Part shown: piece by piece, positions 33,311-41,731 of the stretch
Position numbering within the stretch: position 1 is the stretch's first letter
Layout: every line of letters begins with the position of its first letter
From: Sulfurimicrobium sp031426915
GTDB lineage: Bacteria > Pseudomonadota > Gammaproteobacteria > Burkholderiales > Sulfuricellaceae
Length of the DNA: 64,000 nucleotides
NCBI GenBank assembly: GCA_031426915.1
Contig: JASJPB010000028.1
Location: forward strand, 14,547 to 78,546
Direction of reading: 5' to 3'
The notes under the pieces: generated by a model
What the model saw: the letters and a program-made list of their open reading frames with translations, nothing else
Databases searched by the model: none
What the model was told of the DNA's origin: nothing
Position numbers and translations under genes: made by a program

Positions 33311-35371
33311 ATGACCCCATTCGACAAAACCGCGCTGGCCATCGGCTGCGCGCTCATCCCCCTTTCCGGCTCGGCCGCGGAGGCCGTGGCGCAACTTGAA
33401 ACCGTAACGGTGACCGCCAAGGGCTATGCCTCGGACACCCTGGAAACCCCTCATGCGCTGACGGTCATCAATGCCGGCGACATCGCCGAATCCGGCGCGG
33501 CCAATCCCGGCGCGCTGCTGCGCGGCCAAGCCGGGCTGGCAGTGGCTTCCGATGGGGCGTGGGGCGAAAACCCGGTGATACGCGGCCTGAAAAAAGAACA
33601 TATCGTGGTGATGGTCGATGGCGTGCGCGTCAATTCCGCCCAGCCACAGGGCGCCATCGCCTCGATGCTCGATGCCGGGATGCTGGAGCGCGCCGAAGTG
33701 GTAAAAGGCCCGGTTTCGGTGCTCTACGGCAACGGCGCGATGGGCGGGGTGGTCAACTTCATCACCCGCCAGCCGCGTTTCACGGATCAGTCCGAAGTTC
33801 ACGGCAAGTTCTCCGCCGGCCTGCAAAGCGTCAACAACGGCAAGGAGGCGAACGCCGGCCTGGAGTTTTCCGGCCCCGCCCATGCGCTCAATCTCGGCCT
33901 CGCCACCCGCGATTACGAGGATTACGACGCCCCCGGCGGCAAGGTGGAACACACCGGCTTCCGCCGCCAGAGCGCCAACCTGAATTACGCCTTCAGGCTG
34001 GATGAGCGCCAAACCTTGCGACTCAACCTGCAACAGCAACAGGACGACGACGTGTGGTATCCAGGCTCGGCCAAATTCGCCAATGCGCGCCTCGGCACCA
34101 CCATCATCCATTCGCCCGAACAGCGCCGCAGCCTCGCCGACGCTTCATGGGAGGCCAGGCTGGGCGGCACGCTGGCCCCGGTAGTGACAGCCAACGTCTA
34201 TCGCCAGGAGATCGAACGCAGCATCAACGCCTGGAGCAGCGCCCTGCAGCGCGACACCGTGCGCAACACCGTGGCCTTTGCCACCGACGGCGGCAGCGCC
34301 AAAGTTCAACTTGCCCCGGCGCAAAACCACCTGCTGCTGGCGGGCATCGACGGCTGGGTTATGAAGGGCGACCCGGAGCGCTATTCTGACACCAACGCGC
34401 CGCTGTTCAACAACAACCTGCGCACCGACCCCTTCGATCAGGCCGAAATCCGTTCCGCCGGGCTGTTCGTGCAGGATGAAATCTTTCTCGACAAATGGAA
34501 GGCCATCCTCGGCGCGCGCTACGATCATGTGGCCGGCAGCGCCAGGCAGATGGGCATGGGCGCGGCGGCCAAGACCAGCGGCCTGGATCACGTTGACAAT
34601 GCGCTGTCCTGGTCGCTTGGCACGATCTACAACCACTCGCCCCTCTTCAACCCCTATCTCAACATCGCGCGCGCCTTCCGCGCCGCCGACATGCGAGAAC
34701 GCTTCGAGGATTCGGCGCGTGGCGACGGTTATTACACCCTCGGCACCCCCCAACTCAAGCCAGAGACCAGCACCACTGCGGAAATCGGCGTGAAAGGCCG
34801 CCTCGCCGCTAACCGCTACGGTGTCGCCCTGTACCGCACCGAGATCCGCGATTACATCGCCGGGCGCATCACCGGCACTGTCAACACCGCCACCGACTTG
34901 CCGGTGAAACAGACCGAAAATCTCGCCAAGGCGGTCATCACCGGGCTGGAAGGCGAAATCGAACACCGCATCGCCGTCGGCGACTATTACGCGCGAGCCA
35001 CACTCACCCTCCAGCGCGGCGACAATATTTCGGACGATGAACCGCTCTACCAGATGCCGCCGCATGAACTCTCGCTGGGGCTCGCGTGGCGTCCGCAATC
35101 GCCGTGGAGCGCCTGGTCGCGCCTGCGCGCAGTGGCGCGGCAAGACCGCATCGCGGTGAAATTCAGCAACGGCACGGAAAACACCAGCGCGGGATTCGCC
35201 ACCGTCGACCTCGGCGGCGCTTATCAAATCAGCAAGCATGCCGCCATCCGTTTTGCCGCCAACAACTTGCTAAACCGCGGCTATCACGAGCATCTCGGCG
35301 AAGGCGTTTCCGGCCAGGAAATTCGCATGCCCGCCAGGAATATTACCCTCAGCCTGAAAGGAAGTTTCTGA
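33311..35371 (+). CDS. TonB-dependent outer-membrane receptor (haem/siderophore/metal)
   Basis: A 686-aa protein: signal peptide ~1-22, TonB box in LETVTVTAKG, plug domain ~35-150 (PVIRGLKKEHIVVMVDGVRV, VVKGPVSVLYGNGAMGGVVNFITR) and a 22-strand barrel ending ...LSLKGSF with terminal Phe. The FRAA...LGTPQLKPETS region is a degenerate version of the FRAP/NPNL box of haemoglobin-type receptors. hemP upstream favours haem; copper (OprC-like) remains possible. AAGGAG at 33297-33302 precedes the ATG. Confidence 0.87.
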   Translation: MTPFDKTALAIGCALIPLSGSAAEAVAQLETVTVTAKGYASDTLETPHALTVINAGDIAESGAANPGALLRGQAGLAVASDGAWGENPVIRGLKKEHIVVMVDGVRVNSAQPQGAIASMLDAGMLERAEVVKGPVSVLYGNGAMGGVVNFITRQPRFTDQSEVHGKFSAGLQSVNNGKEANAGLEFSGPAHALNLGLATRDYEDYDAPGGKVEHTGFRRQSANLNYAFRLDERQTLRLNLQQQQDDDVWYPGSAKFANARLGTTIIHSPEQRRSLADASWEARLGGTLAPVVTANVYRQEIERSINAWSSALQRDTVRNTVAFATDGGSAKVQLAPAQNHLLLAGIDGWVMKGDPERYSDTNAPLFNNNLRTDPFDQAEIRSAGLFVQDEIFLDKWKAILGARYDHVAGSARQMGMGAAAKTSGLDHVDNALSWSLGTIYNHSPLFNPYLNIARAFRAADMRERFEDSARGDGYYTLGTPQLKPETSTTAEIGVKGRLAANRYGVALYRTEIRDYIAGRITGTVNTATDLPVKQTENLAKAVITGLEGEIEHRIAVGDYYARATLTLQRGDNISDDEPLYQMPPHELSLGLAWRPQSPWSAWSRLRAVARQDRIAVKFSNGTENTSAGFATVDLGGAYQISKHAAIRFAANNLLNRGYHEHLGEGVSGQEIRMPARNITLSLKGSF

Positions 35372-35373
35372 CC

Positions 35374-35898
35374 ATGTCAATTTTTACTCCCCGCCGCCCA
35401 ACCCTGTGCGCCACCATCGCCGTCCTGATGGGCGCAGCCCTCATCGCCGTGCTGGTATTCTTTGGCGTCATCGGCCAGACAGTTGCGCCGGACGCCGCTT
35501 CCACCGACCGGCGCGCGCGTCTGCCGCTCACCGTCACCGAACGCGACCTGGTGCTTACCGAAATGCGCGGCCTGCTCACCAGCAGCCAGACCATCCTCGA
35601 AGCGGCCTTGAGCAACGACCTGCCGCGCGCAGCCCATGCCGCGCGCGCCGCCGGCATGGGCGAAGTCGAACATATCCCGCCCGAAATCAAAGGCCCGCTG
35701 ATCGGCAAGCTGCCGCTGGAATTCAAGCAGCTCGGCTTCTCCGTCCACCGCGACTTCGACCAGATCGCCCTCGATGCCGAAAGCCTGGGCGACCGTGATC
35801 ATACCTTGCGGCAACTGGCCCAGTTGATGCAGAAATGCGTGGCCTGCCACGCCAGCTACGCAATAGCGGCGGATGGGAAGTCGAACGGCGGAAAATAA
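35374..35898 (+). CDS. Class II-type c-type cytochrome, membrane anchored
   Basis: 174 aa with one N-terminal membrane helix (~14-34) and a helical domain whose only haem site CVACH lies at residues 155-159 near the C-terminus, as in cytochrome c'. Starts three bases after the TonB receptor stop, so it is co-translated with it. Perhaps it reduces imported metal or haem in the periplasm; this is inference from position. Confidence 0.72.
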   Translation: MSIFTPRRPTLCATIAVLMGAALIAVLVFFGVIGQTVAPDAASTDRRARLPLTVTERDLVLTEMRGLLTSSQTILEAALSNDLPRAAHAARAAGMGEVEHIPPEIKGPLIGKLPLEFKQLGFSVHRDFDQIALDAESLGDRDHTLRQLAQLMQKCVACHASYAIAADGKSNGGK

Positions 35899-35970
35899 GA
35901 AAGTGTAGGCTGGGGCAAGCTTGCGACCCGCGGCGGATGCCCCATGGAAGGGAACGCTTGGGGAAATTTG

Positions 35971-36002
35971 TTAAAACGAAAGGGGCTTGTTGCCCCCTTC
36001 GT
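35971..36002 (-). terminator. Rho-independent terminator for the di-heme peroxidase gene
   Basis: On the minus strand acgaagggggc / gccccttttcgt-type arms (11 bp with one mismatch, 35976-36002) surround a 5-6 base loop, followed by TTTTAAC. It lies 17-43 bases after the peroxidase stop codon. Confidence 0.75.
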
Positions 36003-36018
36003 CAGGCTTCATTCATGC

Positions 36019-36999
36019 TTAGGGGAGGACGGGGTAATTAAACTTGGGCATCTCGCCGGTCAGGCTATTGAGGAAGGCCACCAGATCAGACACTTCCTGC
36101 TTGGTGAGTTCGGTCTTGAGCATTTCTTTGCCCATGATCTTCACCGCCTCGTCCAGCTTGTCGACAGAGCCGTTGTTGAAGTACGGATAGGTCAGAGCGA
36201 TATTGCGCAGGGTCTGAACCCGGAAGGCATGCTTGTCTTCTTCCTTTTTGGTCACGGTGAAGCGGCCTTCGTCAGTAGAGCCGGGCACCTTGATTTTGTA
36301 GAAGCCGTCGTTGGTGAAGTTGGGCCCACTGTGGCAAGCGACACAGCCTTTATCAACGAAGGTTTTCATGCCACGTTTTTGCTGGGTCGTGACGGCATGC
36401 TCGTCGCCGGCCAGGTATCGGTCGAAGGGAGAGTTGGGCGTAATCAGGGTGCGCTCGAAGGCTGCGATGGCCTTGGCGAGGTTCTCTGGGGTAACCGGGT
36501 CTTTGCCGCCGAAAACATCGGTGAAGCGCTTTTGATATTCGGGGAAGCTCTTCAGCGTCGCGACTGCCTTATCCAGCGTGGTGCCGTGCTCGATGCCAGC
36601 CTGTATCGGTCCCAGTGCCTGCGCTTCCAGATCCGGCGCCCGGCCGTCCCAGAACTGGGACTTGAGGAACGCGGCATTCAGCGTTGTCGGCGAGTTGCGT
36701 GGACCGCGCTGCGCACCGTGGCCTATTGCGCGCGCGATGCGGTCGGTAAAGCCGAGGGCCGGGTTGTGGCAGGTGGCACAGGCGATGGTGCCGTCACCCG
36801 AGAGTCGCGCATCGAAATAGAGCATCTTGCCGAGCTCCACCTTTTCCGGCGTTTGGGTATTGTTGGCCGGAATCGGGGGGTGAGCTGGCAGAGGCTGGAA
36901 ATTCTGCTTCAACTTGGCGTAGGGATCATCGGCGGCCAGGGCACTAGCGGCGGAAAGTATCCCGGCAAGCAACAGGGGTAGTGCAAAACGCATTTTCAT
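36019..36999 (-). CDS. ccpA: Di-heme cytochrome c peroxidase (CcpA/MauG family)
   Basis: A 326-aa periplasmic enzyme reducing H2O2 with electrons from cytochrome c. Signal peptide ~1-22; haem sites CATCH (residues 74-78, low-potential haem) and CVACH (219-223, high-potential haem); the conserved FDARLSGDGTIACATCHNPALGFTD and RNSPTTLNAAF segments. Length is typical. Divergent from oxyR across a 140-base region that holds its promoter and an OxyR site, so peroxide induction is likely. Confidence 0.92.
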   Translation of the reverse strand: MKMRFALPLLLAGILSAASALAADDPYAKLKQNFQPLPAHPPIPANNTQTPEKVELGKMLYFDARLSGDGTIACATCHNPALGFTDRIARAIGHGAQRGPRNSPTTLNAAFLKSQFWDGRAPDLEAQALGPIQAGIEHGTTLDKAVATLKSFPEYQKRFTDVFGGKDPVTPENLAKAIAAFERTLITPNSPFDRYLAGDEHAVTTQQKRGMKTFVDKGCVACHSGPNFTNDGFYKIKVPGSTDEGRFTVTKKEEDKHAFRVQTLRNIALTYPYFNNGSVDKLDEAVKIMGKEMLKTELTKQEVSDLVAFLNSLTGEMPKFNYPVLP

Positions 37000-37052
37000 G
37001 GCGAACTCCTTTTAGGAAAAACCAATTTACGATAAACGGATATTGCTGTCCC

Positions 37053-37081
37053 ATAATATCCACTGGTATACTGTAAGTCAA
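37053..37081 (-). promoter_or_regulatory. Promoter of the di-heme peroxidase gene
   Basis: Read on the minus strand: -35 TTGACT (37076-37081), 17-base spacer, -10 TATTAT (37053-37058). The OxyR site begins 10 bases further upstream, the right arrangement for activation by OxyR. Confidence 0.72.
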
Positions 37082-37091
37082 TGATTTGTAT

Positions 37092-37128
37092 ATTGTTTTA
37101 ATCTATGCTCGTCATAGTCAACTGCTAT
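37092..37128. promoter_or_regulatory. OxyR tetramer binding site in the ccpA-oxyR divergence
   Basis: The four-quarter OxyR pattern ATAG-N7-CTAT-N7-ATAG-N7-CTAT is present as ATTG-N7-CTAT-N7-ATAG-N7-CTAT (quarters at 37092-37095, 37103-37106, 37114-37117, 37125-37128), 15 of 16 quarter bases correct with exact spacing. It ends 11 bases before the oxyR ATG, which suits autorepression, and lies just upstream of the ccpA -35. Confidence 0.85.
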
Positions 37129-37139
37129 AGGAAGGACAA

Positions 37140-38069
37140 ATGAAACTCTCATCACTTCGTTATCTGGTTTCTTTCGCTGACGAGGGCTCCATCAGTCGTG
37201 CTGCCGAGCGCTGCCATGTCAGCCAGCCGACCTTGAGCGTCGCCCTGCAGAATCTGGAAGCGGAATTGGGCGTCCCGCTCATTGAGCGGAACAAGGGTCA
37301 TGTATCCCTCACCGACCTCGGCTATCAGGTGGTCGCCCAAGCGCGCAAGGCACTGGATGAGGCGCACCGGGTGGAACTGGTCGCGCAATTGGGGCTGAAC
37401 CCGCTCAAGGGAGAATTCCGCCTCGGTGTCATCCACACCATCGGTCCATATCTTTTGCCGGATCTGATTAATTCGTTGCAGCGCATCGCACCGGAACTGC
37501 ATCTGTATATCGAGGAGAGCATGACGGCGCTGCTGGCCGACTACCTCAAGTATGGGACAGTGGATGCTGCCATCATTGCCCTGCCATTCGACGTGCCGGG
37601 TATTGCCACCCACACGCTCTATGACGAGCCATTTCAGGTGGTGGTGCCGCGGCGTCACCCATGGGAAAAACGCACCAGCATCCCGGCCAGCGAAGTACGC
37701 GGCGAAGATGTGCTGGTCTTGAAGGCGGGCAACTGTTTTCGCGAACAAGTGCTGGATGCCTGTCCCGACATCAGCCACGCCGAAGGAGCCATGCGCCAGG
37801 GCCATTCCATCGAGGCTATCCGCTGCATGGTGGCCTCGGGCTTTGGTATATCGGTACTGCCCGCGAGCGCCCTGACCGGACCCTACTGTTCCGGGATGGT
37901 TCGCGCCATTCCCTTCGAGAAACCGGAGCCTTCACGCCGTGTCGCCCTGGCCTGGCGGCGCGGCTTCACACGCCCGGAGGCAATCGAAGCCTTGCTTGCC
38001 GCCGTAAAAGGCATGGCCAATCCAATCTATCGGACGATTGAAATGCAAAACAAAAATGGAAGCCAATGA
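37140..38069 (+). CDS. oxyR: Peroxide-sensing LysR-type regulator OxyR
   Basis: 309 aa. N-terminal HTH (SISRAAERCHVSQPTLSVALQNLE) and effector domain with the redox pair at Cys199 and Cys208 (GNCFREQVLDAC), exactly the E. coli numbering and spacing; these form a disulfide on contact with H2O2. The neighbours (di-heme peroxidase, ahpC, ahpF, dps) are the classic regulon. GGAAGG at 37130-37135 precedes the ATG. Highly confident as OxyR and not a generic LysR protein. Confidence 0.95.
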   Translation: MKLSSLRYLVSFADEGSISRAAERCHVSQPTLSVALQNLEAELGVPLIERNKGHVSLTDLGYQVVAQARKALDEAHRVELVAQLGLNPLKGEFRLGVIHTIGPYLLPDLINSLQRIAPELHLYIEESMTALLADYLKYGTVDAAIIALPFDVPGIATHTLYDEPFQVVVPRRHPWEKRTSIPASEVRGEDVLVLKAGNCFREQVLDACPDISHAEGAMRQGHSIEAIRCMVASGFGISVLPASALTGPYCSGMVRAIPFEKPEPSRRVALAWRRGFTRPEAIEALLAAVKGMANPIYRTIEMQNKNGSQ

Positions 38070-38080
38070 CCTGTTCCAGA

Positions 38081-38117
38081 ATAGTTTTTAACTATTAAAT
38101 TGATTGCAACAATCAAT
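38081..38117 (+). promoter_or_regulatory. OxyR tetramer binding site upstream of ahpC
   Basis: Quarters ATAG (38081-38084), CTAT (38092-38095), ATTG (38103-38106) and CAAT (38114-38117), each separated by exactly seven bases: 14 of 16 matches to ATAG-N7-CTAT-N7-ATAG-N7-CTAT. It touches the -35 of the promoter below, as expected for activation. Confidence 0.85.
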
Positions 38118-38146
38118 TGGAGTTATTTTGGTAGGGCTCTTACTAT
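38117..38146 (+). promoter_or_regulatory. ahpC promoter
   Basis: -35 TTGGAG (38117-38122), 18-base spacer, -10 TACTAT (38141-38146). The weak -35 and long spacer fit an activator-dependent promoter; start codon follows 50 bases later. Confidence 0.6.
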
Positions 38147-38195
38147 TTGTTTCACCGCCGTAACTCATTTCAAACCAACCCGAGGAGAAACTCTG

Positions 38196-38765
38196 ATGAA
38201 TGTATCGCTGATCAATACCGAAATCGCCCCCTTCAAGGCATCCGCCTTCCACAACGGCAAGTTCGTCGACGTCACCAACGCCACGCTCAAGGGCAAGTGG
38301 TCGGTGGTGTTCTTCTACCCCGCCGACTTCACCTTCGTCTGCCCGACCGAACTGGGCGACATGGCCGACTTCTACGCTGAATTCCAGAAAATGGGTGTTG
38401 AAATCTATGCCGTGTCCACCGACACCCACTTCACCCACAAGGCCTGGCACGACACCTCCGAGACCATCGGCAAGATCCAGTTCCCGATGATCGGCGATCC
38501 GACCGGCGCCATCACCCGCAACTTCGGCGTGATGATCGAGGAAGCGGGCTTGGCAGAGCGCGGTACTTTCGTGATGGACCCGGAAGGCAAGATCCAGATC
38601 ATCGAGATCAACGCCGGTGGCGTGGGCCGCGACGCATCCGAACTGCTGCGCAAGATCAAGGCCGCGCAGTACGTAGCCGCACACCCGGGTGAAGTCTGCC
38701 CGGCCAAGTGGAAGGAAGGCGCAGCCACGCTGGCCCCATCCCTGGATCTGGTCGGCAAGATCTAA
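38196..38765 (+). CDS. ahpC: Alkyl hydroperoxide reductase subunit C (peroxiredoxin)
   Basis: 189 aa, typical 2-Cys peroxiredoxin: peroxidatic Cys49 in FYPADFTFVCPTEL and resolving Cys168 in HPGEVCPAKW. Reduces H2O2 and organic peroxides with AhpF as reductant. GAGGAGAAA at 38182-38190 precedes the ATG at 38196; a longer ORF start at 38100 lies inside the promoter region and is not used. Confidence 0.96.
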   Translation: MNVSLINTEIAPFKASAFHNGKFVDVTNATLKGKWSVVFFYPADFTFVCPTELGDMADFYAEFQKMGVEIYAVSTDTHFTHKAWHDTSETIGKIQFPMIGDPTGAITRNFGVMIEEAGLAERGTFVMDPEGKIQIIEINAGGVGRDASELLRKIKAAQYVAAHPGEVCPAKWKEGAATLAPSLDLVGKI

Positions 38766-38773
38766 CAACGCTT

Positions 38774-38799
38774 CGCTCCCGGAGTCCGCTCCGGGAGCG
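38774..38799 (+). terminator. Strong hairpin between ahpC and ahpF (attenuator-like)
   Basis: Perfect 10-bp stem cgctcccgga (38774-38783) and tccgggagcg (38790-38799) with a 6-base loop. No T run follows, so it may act as a partial terminator or mRNA stabiliser that lets ahpC be expressed above ahpF. Confidence 0.6.
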
Positions 38800-38868
38800 G
38801 GATTCCAGCGTAAAGGCGCCAGTGCCGCAGCGGCGCCTTTCCATTGCAATCCATGTAGGGAGAACCTT

Positions 38869-40422
38869 ATGCTCGACGCCACCATCAAGACTCAACTCGC
38901 CGCTTACCTCGAAAAGTTGCAGCACCCTATCGAACTCGTCGCCTCGCCAGATGGCAGCGATGCTGCGCGCCAGATGAGTGAACTGCTCGCCGACATTGCC
39001 ACACTGTCGCCCAAGGTGAGCGTGCGGGAAGATGGCTCCGACGCGCGCAAGCCTTCCTTCTCGGTCGGCCGTCCGGGCGAAACACCGCGCATCCGCTTCG
39101 CTGGCCTGCCGATGGGCCACGAATTCACCTCGCTGATCCTCGCGCTGTTGCAGACCGGTGGCCACCCACCCAAGATCGATGCCGCGCTGATAGAGCAGAT
39201 CAAGTCGCTGACAGGCAAGTTCCATTTCGAGACTTTCATCTCGCTGTCCTGCCACAACTGCCCCGACGTGGTGCAGGCCTTGAATCTCATGGCGGTGCTG
39301 AACCCCAACGTCGAAAGCGTGATGATCGACGGCGCGCTGCACCAGGAGGAAGTCAATGCGCGCGGCATTATGGCTGTACCGGCGGTGCTGCTCAATGGCG
39401 AGTCCTTCGGCCAGGGCCGCATGAGCATCGAAGAGATCGTCGCCAAGCTCGACACCGGTGCGGCGGCGCACGATGCGGAAAAACTCAATGCAAAGGATAC
39501 CTTCGACGTACTGGTCGTCGGCGGTGGTCCGGCCGGCGCGGCAGCAGCGATCTACGCGGCACGCAAGGGTATCCGCACCGGCGTGGTGGCCGAGCGTTTC
39601 GGCGGCCAGGTGCTCGACACGCTGGCCATCGAGAACTTCATTTCCGTGCAGCACACCGAAGGGCCGCAGCTGGTGGTGGCGCTGGAACAGCATGTGAAGG
39701 AATACGGCGTCGACATCATGAACGTGCAGCGCGCCGAGGCACTGATCCCCGGTGAACGTGTGCACCAGGTACGCCTTGCCAGCGGCGCGACGCTCAAGGC
39801 CAAGACCGTGGTACTGGCAACCGGCGCACGCTGGCGCGAAATGAATGTGCAGGGCGAGAAGGAGTACAAGGCCAAGGGCGTGTGTTTCTGCCCGCATTGC
39901 GACGGCCCGCTGTTCAAGGGAAAGCGCGTGGCGGTGGTCGGCGGCGGCAACTCGGGCGTCGAGGCGGCCATTGATCTGGCCGGCATCGTGACGCATGTCA
40001 CCCTGCTCGAATTCAGCGACACGCTACGCGCTGACGCAGTGCTGCAGGACAAGCTGAACAGCCTGCCCAACGTCACCGTGATCAGGAGCGCCCTGACCAC
40101 CGAGGTGACCGGCGACGGTAACAAGGTCAACGGTCTGGTCTATACTGACCGGGTGAGCAACGAAAGCCACCGCATCGAGCTCGAGGGCATCTTTGTACAG
40201 ATCGGCCTGCTGCCGAACACCGACTGGCTCAAAGGCACGCTCAATCTTTCCCGCTACGGTGAAATCGAAATCGACGCGCGCTGCCAGACCTCGGTACCCG
40301 GCGTTTTTGCGGCCGGCGATGTGACCATCGTGCCCTACAAGCAGATCATCATCGCCATGGGCGAGGGTGCCAAGGCGAGCCTTTCCGCTTTCGACCATTT
40401 GATTCGTAGCTCGACACCGTAA
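38869..40422 (+). CDS. ahpF: Alkyl hydroperoxide reductase subunit F
   Basis: 517-aa flavoprotein that passes electrons from NADH to AhpC. N-terminal thioredoxin-like domain with CHNC at residues 128-131; FAD motif VLVVGGGPAGAAAAIYAAR; NADH-binding GGGNSGVEAAIDLAG; second disulfide CPHC at 340-343; C-terminal FAD contact VFAAGDVTIVPYKQI. AGGGAGAA before the ATG at 38869. Together with ahpC under OxyR control. Confidence 0.96.
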   Translation: MLDATIKTQLAAYLEKLQHPIELVASPDGSDAARQMSELLADIATLSPKVSVREDGSDARKPSFSVGRPGETPRIRFAGLPMGHEFTSLILALLQTGGHPPKIDAALIEQIKSLTGKFHFETFISLSCHNCPDVVQALNLMAVLNPNVESVMIDGALHQEEVNARGIMAVPAVLLNGESFGQGRMSIEEIVAKLDTGAAAHDAEKLNAKDTFDVLVVGGGPAGAAAAIYAARKGIRTGVVAERFGGQVLDTLAIENFISVQHTEGPQLVVALEQHVKEYGVDIMNVQRAEALIPGERVHQVRLASGATLKAKTVVLATGARWREMNVQGEKEYKAKGVCFCPHCDGPLFKGKRVAVVGGGNSGVEAAIDLAGIVTHVTLLEFSDTLRADAVLQDKLNSLPNVTVIRSALTTEVTGDGNKVNGLVYTDRVSNESHRIELEGIFVQIGLLPNTDWLKGTLNLSRYGEIEIDARCQTSVPGVFAAGDVTIVPYKQIIIAMGEGAKASLSAFDHLIRSSTP

Positions 40423-40442
40423 TTTAAAAGGAGAATATGATC

Positions 40443-40937
40443 ATGGCTACCAAGAAAACCAAAATCCCTTCCATCGACATCGGTATCAATGCCACGGACC
40501 GGGAGAAGATCGTGCAAGGTCTGTCCTCGTTGCTCGCCGACAGCTATACGCTGTACCTGATGACCCATAATTTCCACTGGAACGTGACCGGCCCGCAGTT
40601 CAACAGCCTGCACCTGATGTTCATGGCGCAATATACGGAGCAGTGGAACGCGCTCGACATGATCGCCGAGCGCATTCGCGCCCTCGGTTACCCGGCACCC
40701 GGCACCTACAAGGAGTTCGTCAAACGGGCTTCGATCAAGGAAGTCGAGGGCGTGCCCAAGGCCAACGACATGATCCGCCACCTGGTCTCCGCCCAGGAGG
40801 CAACGGCGCGTACCGCGCGCAAGCTGTTTCCGGTGGTGGGTGCTGCCGATGACCAGCCCACGGCGGATTTGCTGACCCAGCGCATGGAAGTGCATGAAAA
40901 AACCGCCTGGATGTTGCGCAGCTTGCTGGAAGAATAG
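40443..40937 (+). CDS. dps: Dps family DNA-binding ferritin
   Basis: 164 aa, with the Dps ferroxidase residues in YLMTHNFHWNVTGPQF (His), LDMIAERIRALGYPAPGT (Asp/Glu) and the Lys-rich N-terminal tail that in relatives binds DNA. Protects DNA and stores iron using H2O2. GGAG at 40430-40433 fits the ATG at 40443 better than the ATG at 40437. Directly after ahpF, so likely within the same peroxide-induced group. Confidence 0.92.
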   Translation: MATKKTKIPSIDIGINATDREKIVQGLSSLLADSYTLYLMTHNFHWNVTGPQFNSLHLMFMAQYTEQWNALDMIAERIRALGYPAPGTYKEFVKRASIKEVEGVPKANDMIRHLVSAQEATARTARKLFPVVGAADDQPTADLLTQRMEVHEKTAWMLRSLLEE

Positions 40938-41005
40938 GCGAATCGCTGTCATGCGGTTTCGGGGGGAGTGGGACGACTCCCCCTTGACCGGCGATCCCGG
41001 TTTTC

Positions 41006-41599
41006 ATGAAACACCTCTTCCCCATCATCGCCCTCGCGGCTGTCAGCCTGTTCCATGTTCCGGGCAGCGGGGCGGAAGTGTCTCACGCCGCGGTGGTGAA
41101 ATTCAACACCGCATGCGCCCGCTGTCATGAGGGCGAATGCAGCGGACGCCTGAGCTTTTCCTCCGGCGCCGCGGCGACCCAGGGCCATGTACAGCGCCAC
41201 CTTCCGTCTGCCTCACCCCTGGACGTGGAGGAGCTTTTCGCCATCCTCAAATACACCAAGGAACAATGCGCCCATTACCCCCTGCCCGGCGCGCTTCCCG
41301 CCAACGGCCTGCTGGATGAGGAAACCTTGCGGCAGTGGCACGGCGCGGACGGCGAGGGTTACTTTATCCCCTTGGGCAGAGTGCACAGGGGAGAATATCA
41401 CCTGACCTTGCGCTTCGACAGGGCGTCCGAAGCCAGCGTGCGCGTCACCAGCGAGAATTTTGAAGTGCTGCTGGAACAACAACAGTGCAAGAACATGGTG
41501 GTTTCGCTGACACTGCCGGTCGCCGCCGAAGCGTTTTATTACCTCCAGATCAGGTCCAGCGCAACGCTGTTGCGTCTGACCCTTTTGCCTGAGCGCTGA
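41006..41599 (+). CDS. Periplasmic single-haem c-type cytochrome of unknown type
   Basis: 197 aa with a signal peptide (~1-22) and one haem site CARCH (residues 37-41) followed by GEC. The C-terminal half (~residues 110-197) is beta-rich without metal motifs. No homologue recognised by eye. It lies between dps and the Fbp-type iron ABC transporter, so a role as electron carrier for peroxide or iron reduction is possible. Confidence 0.65.
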   Translation: MKHLFPIIALAAVSLFHVPGSGAEVSHAAVVKFNTACARCHEGECSGRLSFSSGAAATQGHVQRHLPSASPLDVEELFAILKYTKEQCAHYPLPGALPANGLLDEETLRQWHGADGEGYFIPLGRVHRGEYHLTLRFDRASEASVRVTSENFEVLLEQQQCKNMVVSLTLPVAAEAFYYLQIRSSATLLRLTLLPER

Positions 41600-41667
41600 A
41601 CCCGCCATCACTCAGCCTTTGTTCACCCGGATCGAAGTGCAATCCTCCATCTCAACTCACAACACTA

Positions 41668-41696
41668 TTGATAACTATTCGCATCTACGATATATT
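41668..41696 (+). promoter_or_regulatory. Fur-box promoter of the ferric ABC transporter operon
   Basis: -35 TTGATA (41668-41673), 17-base spacer, -10 TATATT (41691-41696). The stretch 41668-41684 (ttgataactattcgcat) matches the Fur box pattern and overlaps the -35. The start codon of the binding protein follows 35 bases later. Confidence 0.72.
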
Positions 41697-41731
41697 GATG
41701 TTTATCATCTACCCATAGCTGGAGATTACAA

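Noticed and set aside
35944..36981. 345-codon frame on + opposite the di-heme peroxidase gene
   Set aside because: The minus strand has both CXXCH motifs, a signal peptide and a promoter, so the + frame is a shadow.
38656..39996. 446-codon frame on - opposite ahpF
   Set aside because: Antisense to ahpF with full conserved motifs; composition typical of shadow frames.
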